From Taenia hydatigena (taxonomy: Eukaryota; Platyhelminthes; Cestoda; Cyclophyllidea; Taeniidae), in NCBI GenBank assembly GCA_036345935.2, contig JADWOT020001904.1, positions 1-64,000 of the forward strand: a stretch of DNA of 64,000 nucleotides. Direction: 5' to 3'. Below the pieces are notes generated by a model that was given only the letters and a program-made list of their open reading frames with translations, did not search any database and had not been told where the DNA came from. Positions 1 through 12,662 of the stretch are shown here, in pieces; position 1 is the first letter of the stretch, and every line of letters starts with the position of its first letter. Both the position numbers and the translations under genes were made by a program.

Positions 1-1002
1 ATGAAAGAGACCTAATAACACATAACAAGCTAAAACTAGTAAAAAATGCCAAGTACTTACCGACTTCCAGCTCGTTGGAGCGAATTAACTCCCATTAACC
101 GAAAATATTGACCACCAAAACAAACACCGATCACATACCTCGCGCACAAATCTAGTTGACCATTTTGATGCTGTTCGATAAAACAAATCAGCATCTGATT
201 TTGTGCATTTATACAGGCAAAACATTACTTAAAATTCCTATCTTTTGTTTTGAGTGATAGATATACAAAGTAACAATGTAATCAAAATGAATTTCTTTGC
301 AATCGTAAGTGACAAAACTAGCAGCAAATTCTAGATTTAAAACGTGCTAAAATTGGATTACAAGAGTTCTTAACTAATATTCTTGTAATTTAAATGGTGG
401 TTTAGCGTTTGTTTTGACGATCGTCAAGCTTGGTGTTTGTTTCCAAGTTGATTTATAAGGCCTAGGGCAACGTAGATTTGTTTGTGATTTAGTGCAGCTT
501 TAATTTCTTGACGGCTTTTACATAACTTTTAACTGCAACTTACATTGTCTAGCAGACTTGAGTCATGGTACACATGCAAATGATCGGCATGGCCTTTGCA
601 ACGCCGCCAGACGACCGATTACCTTAAAGGCAAAAATTTGAAAATGGAAAAATAAAGTTGTATGTATAACCTGTGACAAATAAGGGCACACTAGTAATAC
701 ATAATAAATATGCGGTGCCAAAAGCACTAAAGAATTGGGTTAGTTCATCACATAATAGTAAGATTTAAGCGAAGTAGTAGAATATGTGATTCAAAGGGCA
801 AATTTAAGCGAATGGGGAACACCAAAATTTAAAATCCCAAAACCATTCATGTAGAGCAACGAAGAGCATTAAAGAGAAACATTTCTTTTTATTTATAAAA
901 GGTAAAGGCGTGGATCTAGACAAGGATTGCGTCGAAAACACATGTCTTGGAAGTCTACCCCACCACTTCCCACGTCGTCAAAGAGGCACTGCTTCCTATT
1001 GT
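1..1002. other. AT-rich non-coding stretch at left edge
   Basis: No gene, RNA gene or repeat could be recognised. The sequence is AT-rich with stops in all frames. Weak similarity to the minus-strand A3 copy may reach back to about position 940, but the clear match starts near 1003. Confidence 0.5.
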
Positions 1003-3779
1003 GATTATTTTGTCCTCCTTTACTTCCAAGATGAGTGAGATAAAAATGTATACGTGCATGCATGCCTACTCAAACTACCATCAGCTCAACCCCCACTACA
1101 AGAAGGTAAGACTCCAATTTACAAACGGTGTGCATTCTAAACAAAATGTTCCTGGAAGCGGCAACTACTGTGTCACGAAGTAATGTGCATGCTTCGTTAC
1201 TGTGTCACCAACAAGGGTTCAGATGGAGGAGAAGGAGGACGATTGCTGTCGCAACTCTCTTATCCCATGCGGTGGCTACCTGCTGACAATCTGGACTGCT
1301 GAAATGTTTTGGATGCAAAATGTTATTGCTACTGAATAGGCACCCAGTAGGAGTTACACGTCGGGGTAATTATTTGATCGGACATTGGCTGGGGTAAGGG
1401 GTTGCACACAAACGGAGGAGATCGCACAAATAGGCCGTGGAGTAGGAGAAGCAGAGAATAGGCATCTGACTGTATTCATTTGTTAATAAAAGCACTACCC
1501 CGCATAATCAAAAAGACAGTGGTGTTGTTTCATAAGAAGACGTTGCGAAGAACGCGTTAATTGAAGAGTCGTGAGCAAGTTCCTAGAAGTGACTTGGAAG
1601 GAAGAAGAGCACCCTTCTCCTTACCATTGTCAAACCAACTTTCACTTCTTTCAACAACTAGTTGTGAGCGATGCGGCGAGGGAAGGTGGCAAAGAAGAAG
1701 AATCCACCTATCAGACAATAAAACCGCTGCGCACCGACCCACCACCCACCTACAGGACTTCGCAAACAGTGGGGCCGCTTGCAATAGTCAGTCAGACTAC
1801 ATACCAGGGCTCCTACTTTAGCCCCTTGTCGACTTGTCGCAGCTGATGAGCCGAATCTAACCCAACCTAACAAATTGTGGTGTTGCTACCACGCATATAC
1901 CTGCTGCATGCTTCTGCAATATTCCCCTTAGACTAATTTTGTTAACAAGAGTTAGTAAAGTTATGGAAGGAGCATGGCCATAAATAATGATTCCGGTTTT
2001 CCTAAATCTCCTGCCTCTCTCACACGATAAGTTGTATGGATAGCAAATTGTTTTGCGACAACAGCCTATAAATAAATTACTGACGCTCACAGACCGTGTC
2101 ATAATAATATTGAATTGCAGAATGCTTTCGAACAAACAAGCATTGTCAAGAAATAGATAAAGGCATTATTAGATCCAAAGTGCATGCTTTGTTTATTTTT
2201 AGGAAAGAGTTGCCAAACTAAAGGGGCACTGCATGGTGTAGTTTTTAGCACACATATTATGATCTCCATGTTTGTTGAGCTGCAGTTGGTGGAAATATTG
2301 TAACCCTCCTCAATGTGTTCCGACCTGTTTTACGCCTACACTTTGCAAAAAACCACTTCTGACTGCACAAGAAATGTGCAAGTTTGGTGTATCTAAGATT
2401 ACTTTTACTTGCCGTATCATTTCATAGGCACAGATTAATGCAAAGTAGAGTTGAGATTCGAAAAGAATGAGCAAAAGACGCTGTCCCCAAAAATCGTCTA
2501 AAAACAGAAGTAGAACAGAATGGAAAGAAAGATTTTACTGAATATAGGCACACGCGTATGACGAGTGACAGATTTTAATCGAATGAAGTTTATAGAACCT
2601 AATCATTTTTTCCTGTATGTCAATTGTAATGCATCACGTATCATGTAAGACCAAAATAAATACGCATGCTCTTTGTAATTTTTGGACGCATGCCAATTAC
2701 CGATTGCATATTTTGTTAGGTGAAATAAGTCTTTAAGTTAATTAAATCGCTCATCATTTTGGAGGTCATCAGCGGTAACTGCTTTCCACCTCGTTAGTAA
2801 GTGAGACCATCGTAACGCTAAAATGACATGATTTCGGCAGAAGTGAGCTAAGTTTTTTCCAAAGAATCATCTTACTTGCTGAGAATTACTCGGTAAAAAT
2901 GGATATACGGAACATGAATTTCATTAGATTGTACTGCATCCTTTAACGAGGAATTCAAGATCAGGGTCCCGCCTTTGGCATTGCTTTGCACATAATGCAG
3001 GTAAGAACAAATTGAATTTTATGAGTTCTTACCACGCTTTTCATGCATTAACTAAAATAGCTGTTTACTGGATGATTAGACTTGACTGTTTATTACAAAG
3101 ATCTTAATCATTAGTGCGCAGTAAATTGCTATAGTACCTACACCTATATAAATGTTGGTCATTCTGCGTTATTTAATAGCTATGGTGTTCGGGTCAGAGG
3201 CCCTTAAGGCAGTATAAGGATATAATTACCAAATAGCTGTTCATCGATGTCGGAAAGGTCAGAATGGGATCAGCTTTAAAATGGCAGCTTGGATCAATGT
3301 ATAAATAAGGCATTACACAAGTAAAACAATGCCAATTCAGACAAAGTGTACTGTGCTCTTAGAGTTTTTTACCTCAGTCTTTTTTACCTCAGTCTTAAAG
3401 TGATCATCATAAGGCTCCGACTTACTTACCTACTTAGCAGTAGGCTTTCTTTTGCAATTGCTACACAGATCTCCTTTGAAACTATAACGTTTTTTGTCAT
3501 GCAGGTGGACTGAGAGTGTGCACCAAAGAAAACCAGGACGCGCCATATTTTGTTCATTAAATCTAAATTTGGTTAGGATTAGGCTATAAGTGTTAGGCAA
3601 CTTGCGTTCCAGTAAAATCCATTTCAATTATAGGACGTTTGATGCCTAGGAATGAACACATTGTAGTGCAAATGATTTTAATACGAAAACTGGGGCAGCA
3701 TTAGTACATATCTGCGATCTAGTTTCTTGAATTTTTATCGAAATTATTTAATTTTGTACTTGACTCTTCCTTCCATCGC

Positions 3780-4060
3780 TAGTAGCTGTGGTATTTCCCG
3801 TGTTGAGCATTAAAATTTGAACCTGGCCGATGTTTAAGTAGCCTATTTTGAGAAAGAAAGTTAAAATAACGCAAGAATATAAAGTTGCGCTATTTTTGGT
3901 TTATTTAGATATAGAGCCGACCAAAATTGTATTCTAGCAGCCTATTCTATTGAGTAATTTTGTGCGGCAGTTCTTCCATCAACTTGTAAGAGTAATGTTT
4001 GGCCGATGATAAGAGCGCCTAGGATGACACAGATGGTTGGCAATGAACGAATGCGCACTC
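3780..4060 (-). repeat. Single degenerate unit of the A-internal tandem repeat
   Basis: Read on the minus strand, this part of A1 matches one unit of the tandem array that A3 carries at 35811-36640. The unit start (GAACTGCCGCAC on the minus strand, near 3970) translates to ELPHKITQ, then a stop, then NRLLE, like the ELLQ...LL pattern of the array. A1 therefore has about one unit where A3 has about five. A2 lacks the corresponding segment, apparently by deletion between about 3772 and 4715 of A1. Confidence 0.55.
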
Positions 4061-5558
4061 TCAATGATCAGAACTGATTGAATTTGATAGACTTGGTGGT
4101 AGGCTCTCTTCTGCAATTGTTTGACGTAGCATAGTAGTCCAATTACGGCAATGAATTCGAAGCTAGCAAAAGTAAAGAGCTCTATTTGTTTTTATTTACA
4201 GTAATGCGAAATTCCTCAGACTTGGATATCAACAGCTAGTTACCTTCTGTAAGAGATTGCAACAGTTTCCGTTTTAAAGTCGGACAGCGTAGGTGTGGTC
4301 GAGGTGAAGGGTGTCTATTGTGGCAAGGAAAGATGGGACACTACAGGTCTAGGAATGCGCTTTGTTTTGTCTGTTTTGATCTCGAGTTGCCCAGTTATGA
4401 GATTTGGCTGCTTACTTTTAAGTCCTTGCAGCAGGTCTTGCTATAAAATCAGGCGATTTCGGTGCACTTAAAATGCAAGTTGTCTATATCAGCAAGGAGG
4501 GCTAAGAAAGAACGGTAATAAAGGAAAATGAAAAGTAAGGAAAAGCTTGTGTACTTAGAACAAAGATAAAGGTGTTTAAACTTAAAGATTGACAATGCAA
4601 ATGTGTGAAAACATGAGATAAAGCAAGTTGAATAGGGTGAATTAAGCAATGCATTTTTTAAAAAGCATAGTTTGCTTTATGGAGTAAAAACGTACTTCAT
4701 GTTTGCCAAACACTTGTCTTCCCTTCTTATTAATGGCATTAGGCAGATAATTCACTCTGCGCCTGCTCTTGCTTCCTCCTCTTATCGACGATCCATTCGT
4801 GTGCCAATCTGATCCTTCACTTCACTTGCGTGGCCGCTTCAATATTGTCGCCTCCTCTAGTGTGCTATTCGATAAAAAATCAAGCTCTTTTCATTAAGCC
4901 GATTGTTCTATAAATCACTGTCACATGGTTAGATGAGTGAGCAAGTGAATCAGTGTGGGAAAGAATGGAAGAGGGTAGGAAAGAAGTGAAGAACACTGCA
5001 CTGCAGCTCCATATCCACGACTTCTCACCTACTCCTTGACTCTTTCGGCTAAGCATTCCTGTTGCTTCACTCCTACCGAAGAAGCGCATAGACCAATATT
5101 GCCATTTGCAATGAAAAATAGCATTTGTCCAGGCACAGAATTGAAGCGCGCACCAGAAAAGTCCTTTTGCTTTAATCAAAACCATTCTCTGGGGGTAATA
5201 TGCCAATTTCTTACATCAACATTCTACTCTGCACACTTGCTTTTCGTGTCTCAAGTATACTCTCAAAAATGCTCTTAACTATACTTCAGGAGGCCTGCTG
5301 GTGTAAGTGAACTTGTCTAATATTAATGTCCTACTGCAAAAGCACTGCAGAACGGTACGCAAGTCCACATTTGACCAGATATGACTAATTTAGATTAAAT
5401 CGGAATCGACAAGATAGGCGACCGAGGCCAGATTATGACAGGCTTGAGTAAGGTACCCTACACGATACCATTTAAGCCAGCTGCAACACTTAAATTTGGC
5501 CAGTCCAATCAACTTGACTTAAATCTATGCCAAGTGGTCGTCTCTTTCTTTCTTGCAG

Positions 5559-5675
5559 ACATTAGGGATCGAGGTACGCAGACTAGAAGTGGGTCCGATG
5601 ACGTCTTTGAAATAGATAAAGAGGTGCTCTCTTATCTACGTCCCATTTCTCATATCACACTCCAACGCATCTTCG
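5559..5675 (+). other. Exon-like block with conserved splice-type edges
   Basis: The block is preceded by a pyrimidine-rich TTTCTTTCTTGCAG and followed by GTGAGG. In copy A2 the same block (53162-53237) is preceded by TTTCTCGCAG and followed by GTAAGT. Both edges are thus kept while the block differs in length by 41 bases, which is not a multiple of three. This could be a spliced non-coding exon or coincidence. No protein is implied. Confidence 0.25.
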
Positions 5676-5780
5676 GTGAGGGTCTCCTTCGTCGCCCGCT
5701 ACGGTCTACAAGCTTAAACGCATTGAGTCTTGCATTATGTCAAAATCATTCAAAAGAGGGAGTCAGTACGCCTACCAATT

Positions 5781-6616
5781 TAGCTCCTTACCTATATTTT
5801 TTTACTTTGGTGTCAATGTGAACGTCACGCACCTCTGTGTCCTCTACTCTTCTCTCACCTTTTCCTTTTACCTCATCATCTGCCAGCACGCTCTTTGTAG
5901 GCTCCCTTTTATCTCTTAATTAGTCTCAATCTCGATTGTGACATGATTAAATAATACACAGATTCGTAATCCAGATCAGACTAGCACAGATTAGACTGGA
6001 TCTGACTTACTCAAGCTTTACATGGAACCGAATTTTGTTTTAGCAAAGCTTTGCTTAGATTACCATCGACTCTTTATTTCCATTTTTCGTTCTGTCACTT
6101 TAGTTTGTCCCATTCCACTCCTACTTTTACTTCTCCTTCACTTACCTTTTCGAGAGCAAAGTCGCAAACTAGTCGCATCCCTACCCGCCTATCTCACGTC
6201 TCAATCCCTTTTTTCTCTGTAAAGAACCCCTCTACCTGACTTTACAATAACGAATAAAATTGTTCGCTTTTGCTCTAGACAGCCTTCTTTGTTCCCGCAA
6301 TGTATTTACGCCTGTCTGTTTGTTTGCCCAAGTTTGTGTGTGCAGCATTGTCCACTTTCACTTTTGTTCATTTGGAGAGTGGCCTTAATTGGCGTCTAGC
6401 GAATACAAGCAGGAACGTGTGTGTGCTTGTAAGTGTGAGTGTGGAGGCGCGTTCTCCTCATCCTCGCCAACTAGCTTATCCTCCTAGTTAATCAAATCGA
6501 CTACTAGGAGAGCGCTGGCAGACGATGAGGTAGGAGGAGAAGGAGAGTTGTGTGAGGGAACCAGAGGTGAGAGGCGTTCTCGTGGCACTTAAGTGGAAAA
6601 ATAAAGGTAAGGAGTC
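5781..6616 (+). mobile_element. Element E with long terminal inverted repeats, copy in A1
   Basis: The left end begins TAGCTCCTTACC and continues into a pyrimidine-rich arm of roughly 110 bases. The right end (about 6505-6616) is its imperfect reverse complement, ending GGTAAGGAGTCA. The interior has no coding potential. The same organisation is present at 53364-54286, and a damaged reversed copy starts at 34695. Long imperfect inverted ends without a transposase suggest a non-autonomous foldback or MITE-like DNA element. TA bases at some ends hint at a TA target, but this is weak. It lies inside repeat A, so it may have been an ancient insertion in the ancestor of A. Confidence 0.6.
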
Positions 6617-6870
6617 AACATGTAGGGACCAAAGCGGGCACCTTATGCATGCATTGTCATCAGCAGACAGTTTTTTGTGTAAAACTGTTCAATCGTAGTG
6701 CCGTCGTTCCTCGTACCAGCATGCAGGTTAGCAGGCAATCACTCTCATTGTTTTAACCAGGTAGGTGTTTGATCATCCGTTCTTACTCCAACCAACCACG
6801 CTATCAACCGTTGTCTAAGGTGTCTGGCCATTGTGTATAACAAAAGAAAGACTCCAGTGAACATTGAACG

Positions 6871-7955
6871 CAACTGCGATTGAGTGTAGCAATTTTCGTG
6901 CCTAATATTACTTGTGTAGTTCTGAGGCATGTAGAGTGAGCCTGTTGTGGGAGAGGGAAATGAGAGACAACGGTTCGTTCGTGCGGTCATTTGTGTCAGC
7001 AGCCAAATGCCCATTCCATCATTCGTAGCCTTTCTTGTCTTATGCATTACTGGTTCCTCGTTTGCCTGTAGCTGACTCATTGTGCAAAACAAATTTTCTT
7101 GAACTAAGCAGCTTGCTCTATTTATTACATTGTTTCAAATTAATTTTACAAAATCGGAATTGGTTTGACTTTTGTTGTTGTTGTTGTTGGTTGTGCTAGC
7201 CTTAATCAACGCAAAATTTTACTTGGGTGTCGGAGGTGCTCTCAGCACAATTTTTTTCCATGAGGGCTGGAACATTTAGACGAAACTCAGGCAATCTGTA
7301 TATTTATTTTTTGTTAATCGCCTGATCCATCGGTCAGTAAAGCGAACAAACTTGATAAGGTTACGTGCCTAGAAAATACAAAGCCCAAATAGTAAATTTT
7401 GCGTCTAATTTTTCCAGTAAGTGAGCGAACAGAATCAAAATGGGTAACTGAAGCTTAAAGTGGGTACAAATTACTTGAGAGCGGTGAATGGGTGTTACTA
7501 ATAATAGGAGTATATAGGACACAAATAAGAGCGTAGTCATCCTGCTCGAAGTTTGGCATGCTAGAAAGTAAGTTGTGTCCTTCTCAAAGGGTTGGGTGTA
7601 CGCAAATTACTCCCTACAGCCAACAACAATTTAGGCCTGCGTTGCAGACTGCAATGCTTTTATTGCAAGCTGTCTGATTAGTTTCGTTGGTTCGGGTTGA
7701 TCGAGTTGACATACTGTTGATCACTTATTTGCTTTTGAAGTCTACAACTCAAATTTTTCTTGACGCAATTGCTCAGTAGGTGTGATGTTGCTGTTCCAAC
7801 TTAGGCGATTTTAGCAAAATAACACCCAGTCAGTTGCTCCCCGCTTTCAATGCCAACTAGATCATGCTCCCCAAAACCAAATGCTACAAGATCACTCGTC
7901 GGCTCTCGCTGTTACTGATGAGACCCTCTAGTCTTTTCTTTAAGCTACATGGAAA
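6871..7955. other. Non-coding spacer with a short TTG microsatellite
   Basis: No gene was recognised. A (TTG)6 run lies at about 7172-7189. An open frame of 115 codons on the minus strand (6745-7092) overlaps the end of repeat A and has no recognisable features. Confidence 0.5.
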
Positions 7956-8391
7956 TATGGAATATGAGGCTAATAGCACTTCAGAGTACGCGACAATCGA
8001 CGTTAAACTCGACTTTATTCCCTCCCCTCTCATAATTTTACTGACAACTAGATAAAGGGCAAGACTAAGGGACTCGGCATATGAGACTATGATTACTGCC
8101 ATACAACCAAATCACGTCAGTTCCTTAACAATGTGACATTCGTTAGTTGTTAAATGAAGGAATTCTGTTTAATTTAGTTAAATGCTTATATTTGAGGCAA
8201 GTCATGCTGTGCGAACGGATGCATGCCTAAATGAGCAGTGACCAGCCAAAGAGTGGATCTGCACCTGGTGGAGGGTGTGGGTCGAGATGATCGGAGAAGC
8301 AATGCCTGAGTCGTTTCATGCAAGGCAGCATAGATAGCAAACTTTTGCTGTAACCCATTTGTTGTGTCTGGGTGTACTTATTAGCCACACT
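7956..8391 (+). repeat. Dispersed repeat B, copy 1
   Basis: This aligns by eye over its whole length with 12211-12662 in the same orientation. Strong anchors are GCGACAATCG near the start, GTGTGGGTCGAGATGATC near 8276, and TTTCATGCAAGG further on. Similarity stops abruptly after ACTTATTAGCCACAC. No coding frame is shared. The family is unidentified. Confidence 0.75.
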
Positions 8392-11300
8392 TTGGGCATC
8401 TGCGACTGTTGCAGCTGTTGCCGTAATCTTGGCGACGTGTCGAATGGGAGGGCGTTCGGTGTTGGAAAGGTCGGCAACGTAGTGTCACTTTGAGGCTGTC
8501 CTGAGCTTCAACCTTGATTTGGAGGCAAAGACAAGTCGCCGCTGGATATTTGCTGTAGTACAGGATTGAAGTGCTAGAGGATTGAGAACTGCTTAGAGAA
8601 AATACAGGCGCTGACCCTAACGCGCCCGATTTACTGGAGGTAGCCTCATCAATTTTCTGCTGTTTTAATGGCAAGAAACTCAGTTGGTTTTGTCCGTCTT
8701 CATCGTTTTTCCTTGGCAAATGCATAAAGAGGGGACTAAATCTTAGAAATACAGGCAATTTTGTCAGAGCAGACACCGTCTTCTCCACCCTTTGTGAAGT
8801 AATAGAGGTTGTTTTTGTTCTTGCTGTTGCAAGGCGGATTGTTGACGATTTGAGTTTTTTCCTTTCTGGAATACAACTAGGCGTCCTGCACTAGATCCAC
8901 CTGTAAAAGCAAAACGAATGGAATAAAGACACGTGCATCTGCATGTAACTAGATATTACCTCCACATTTACTTTCGTCAAGAGCTTATTCATGTCGAGTG
9001 TGCTGTTTTGCGTATGCGATTGGATCCTGCCTAATTCTAACCCTGCTGGATTGACTGGATGCAAATGCGTGGTCATTGAGATGGCAAACGAGTCCAGCTT
9101 TAACTTACAACGACAGCTGTATGGTAATTGGCAATAAAAATGCAAAAGCTAGGGATACAAAGGCATGCAAACATGGGAGAACATAAAGAGTGGTAGAATA
9201 ATTCGATAGACAATACCGTTTGCTGGCAGCTTTGCCAGGGTTTGGAGTTGTTCTCACTGTAAAGTTGGACATGAGTTTGTGATCACACAGCTCTGCGCTC
9301 TTTCTTCAAATTAATTACTTACCGTATTTGTGAACTATGGGAACCAATAAAATCTTAAATTACGGGTCAGATTGTGATTCGTGAGCCTTTATTCGTATCA
9401 ATTGTTTTGGAGGGAGATGGGTTGCGTGATTATATTTTACATTTTGGTCTAAAGGTCTCTGTATTTTGACGCTTAGTTTGCTTTTACTTTGGACTCTTCC
9501 ACATTCGTCTCATTGGCTGACTGCAGTTTGCATTTATTCCTGTCCTTCTAAAGAATACCCCTTGAGGCCGAATCGAACGGAGGTTGATGGGTGGGTCACC
9601 AGCACCTGTACACATTAATGAATAGGCTGTAGAGATGTGAATTAACCAAGCTGTTGTCTAAATGGGTGAAATGCATTTTTGTTAAAATATGAGCTCAAAT
9701 CGTATCGGCCTTTCACGATACTAGAGCCAAGTAGGTTCCTCTATAAAATCTCTGGCGACGAAGCATTGGAATTTTTTTCGAATGTTAAAACTAGGTATAA
9801 AAGGTTCTAATACGTGTCTTTAGCAGTACAAGTGCTTTACTGGGACCTATCCTAGACAATAAGTGGAGGTGCGAATTCTTGGCAATTGGGGTAGATAGCT
9901 TCGTTACCATATGCGTTTTTGTCCAAAGTAGAAAAAGAAAAAGGGTAGTTATCGGTATTTTCTCGTTAACAAACTAACAAATGTTTTGTAAACTATACTA
10001 AGATGGAAATATACATGACCAAAGAGGATGGTTAGAAGGTACTGCAGGAGAAGTATCGTTTTGAAGAGTTAGTAAACACACTGAGGGCAGTACCTAAGCT
10101 ATAAAATTCAAGGTAAAAGGTTAAATTGTACCTAAAGTCAAAAACATTTAAATCAACCTTAGACATGTTTTATTTCATTTGTTAAGTTTTTGAACATTAA
10201 CTTTGGTTCTTTCTCACTGGGTCCAATTTTGGTACCTGAAGGAAAAATAAACAATTATCACGACATAAATAGGGGCAAACGCAAAACTCTAAATATCCTC
10301 TTCACTAATTAAAAATCGTATCAACCAAAAGCGGGTATAAATATATTATGGGATCAATTTGGGGTAGCTCTAAGATCAAAATCAAGGTCACGCCGGTGTT
10401 TGATCATGGGTGTTTAAGGTGGGAGGACCTTCTTTGTTCAATGAAATAACTCGATGCCCGTTTCTTCGTCTGAAGCTTATAAAATGCTAGTATTTTTGAA
10501 AAATCCTTAAAGGTAATCCCTATACTAATGTCTCCTTTGGGCTGGAAGTAAAGTTACCTTGGAGATGGGGTTGAAGTAGTTGTCATCTTGGCGGCTGCGT
10601 GTATCCGGGGCTAAAGTTATTTCTGTTGAATAGTATTTTATGGTGACGATTGCATTTTACGGTTTTTGTTTCTTCAGTTTCTCATTTATGTACTTTTCTG
10701 GTTCACTGAACAGTTATTTTTGCTAATGCGTCTAAATTCTGCTACTTAGTTCTACCTAGAGCTGCCTGTTTGCAATAATGTTGAAATCAGTCTCCAAAAA
10801 TTCCTTCTAGAGAGTCAAATTGTCATCAGCTTGTGAACCGAATAGGTGTTAGCTTGCATTGTGTTTCATAGCTTTTCTTATAAAACTTGGCACCTTCTAG
10901 CTCAACGTGTCTTTTCGGCTCTATTTTGACCTGGAATGGCGCTGTGGAACTGCAATCCCCAGCTATGGCATCAGGACCCCTCCTTTACTAAATATGGCAT
11001 TTGCTTTGAAAGAAGCAATAGAGTGCCACAATGTGATCATCCGACGAGTAGCTCCAGTCTAATCATAACTTGCGGAATTCTGGTTCCAGTTCGCGAAGGC
11101 GGAAGTCGGCAATCATATAAACTTTTTCGGGTGGTAGCCTCGACACCCTACCACCGGGCGCTGGAACCGACCCCAAGCCCTAACCTAATTGAAAGAAAAA
11201 GTGAAACTTTATACTAAGATTAAGTAATGAGTGCATTTTCCTGGTTTAGAGGTATAACACAGCCTGACGATAAAAATACTGGTAAGGAAAAGTGAATGAC

Positions 11301-12210
11301 GAGGAGCCAACTCGAACGAAGTGCAAGGGATCGAAGTGTTGCTCTCTACTACAGTTTTTTGCGTGGGTAGCAAACATGAATGAAAAGGAAAGGGATGCAT
11401 GGAATGACAACATCTAGAGATGGGAGTCTAAAGCATTCCCAGCTACTATTTCTCTTGTAACTCCTCCTCGCACTGCTTGCGTATGCAGTTTCCGATAAAG
11501 AAGAAATCTAGGCAGCGTTGTTGTTAGAGCTTTCACACTTAAGTCTTCTTAAGAACACACAACTTTCCAGAGATCGTTAATCGCGTTGAACCAACTACTC
11601 TCAACGAGGTCATGTCATGCTTAATCGTTTGACATGAGCCTGACGCATAAAGAAAAGACAATCAATCGTCATACGACTTGATTCCATGTTCGCACAGTAA
11701 TATTCACGAATTAAGCCTGAAAAGTCGTCTACGGATCTGAGCGATCATCTGCCTCAAAATTCGAGGCCTGAGCAATAATGATGACTTTTACAGCTGGTTA
11801 TTAAACTATCCATCCTGAAGGTTTTGCGCACTCCAGTGTCCGAAATCAGGTCAGCCTGCGGCTTTGCCACCCTGTAACACGCAGAATCGTACACCTCCGA
11901 ATCCATGGCACAGCGATCAGTGTCATGAGAATCACAGCAACCAATACAACACCTCTGGCTCAGTAAAAAATAGCACGCGAAAAATGACAGCATTGTATGT
12001 GTGAACCCACCTGACCGGTGAATTCGGTGTCGGGTTTGTTGGTGATATGCATGAGGAAGCACCTATAAAAGGTAGATATATCTACATAACTTGGTGGATG
12101 TGGAGCGCAGCTAGTGCCTCTCCATGTGTCGCATGACCTCATATGGTGAAAGGATTAACTGTAATCAAAAATAGAATGTAACAAAAATAGAACGAACCCA
12201 CATAATTGGC
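8392..12210. other. Non-coding spacer, no gene recognised
   Basis: Stops are frequent in all frames. The longest open stretch is 135 codons on the minus strand (8381-8788), Ser/Gln-rich, beginning at a GTG codon and without a recognisable domain. I regard it as chance. A 93-codon plus-strand ORF (10936-11217) is equally featureless. Confidence 0.5.
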
Positions 12211-12662
12211 ATGGAATCTAACACTCACATTGACGGTGTTTTAGAGTGCGCGACAATCGGTGTTAAGCTCGACCCCTTTCACTTCTTCGCCCTCCTCCCG
12301 TAAATCAGGTGACAACGAGATCGGGAAAGGCGCTGGGAGTCTTTGTACATGAGGCACCATCTAATGCCATACACAACCGAATTGTGCCAGTTCCTTGACG
12401 ATTCGACTGTTATTGGTTGAAAAATAAGGCACGTTTGTTTGAGTCAATTAAATGCTTGCATTTGAAGCAAGTTGTGCTGTGGGAGTCGATGCGAGCCAGA
12501 ATGAAAACAAACTGGTTAATGACTCGGTCCGAACCTGGAGGAAGGTGTGGGTCGAGATGATCAAGGCAAGAATTCCTGAGTTGTTTCATGCAAGGTGACA
12601 TAGCCTGCCAACTTATACTTTAACCACATTTTATTGTATTGGGTAAACTTATTAGTCGCACC
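12211..12662 (+). repeat. Dispersed repeat B, copy 2
   Basis: This is the partner of 7956-8391 in direct orientation about 3.8 kb downstream. The match covers the GCGACAATCG start, the GTGTGGGTCGAGATGATC block and the TTATTAG end. The two copies differ by many substitutions and small indels. Flanking sequence does not align, so this is a dispersed repeat rather than a larger duplication. Confidence 0.75.

Larger units (their letters stand above)
1003..6870 (+). repeat. Large dispersed repeat A, copy A1
   Basis: This is the most complete of three copies of a long repeat in the window. It aligns by eye, with many small gaps, to the reverse complement of about 34433-39800 and to 50840-54290. 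Anchor matches include 1190-1490 against 39300-39600 reversed, 1545-2340 against 38225-39255 reversed, 2395-3000 against both other copies (shared core CAGCGGTAACTGCTT), and 6617-6870 against 34433-34690 reversed. Substitutions and indels are plentiful, so the copies are old. No intact coding frame is shared by the copies; the open frames here (for example 5435-5821) are interrupted in A2. It could be a decayed transposon, a segmental duplication, or a duplicated non-coding gene. The sequence does not decide between these. Confidence 0.85.

Noticed and set aside
1557..1873. Overlapping open frames on both strands
   Set aside because: They lie in repeat A and the reading frames are not kept in the A3 copy.
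5435..5821. 128-codon ATG frame as a protein gene
   Set aside because: It lies in repeat A and crosses splice-like edges. The A2 equivalent, starting at the same ATG, meets a stop after about 19 codons.
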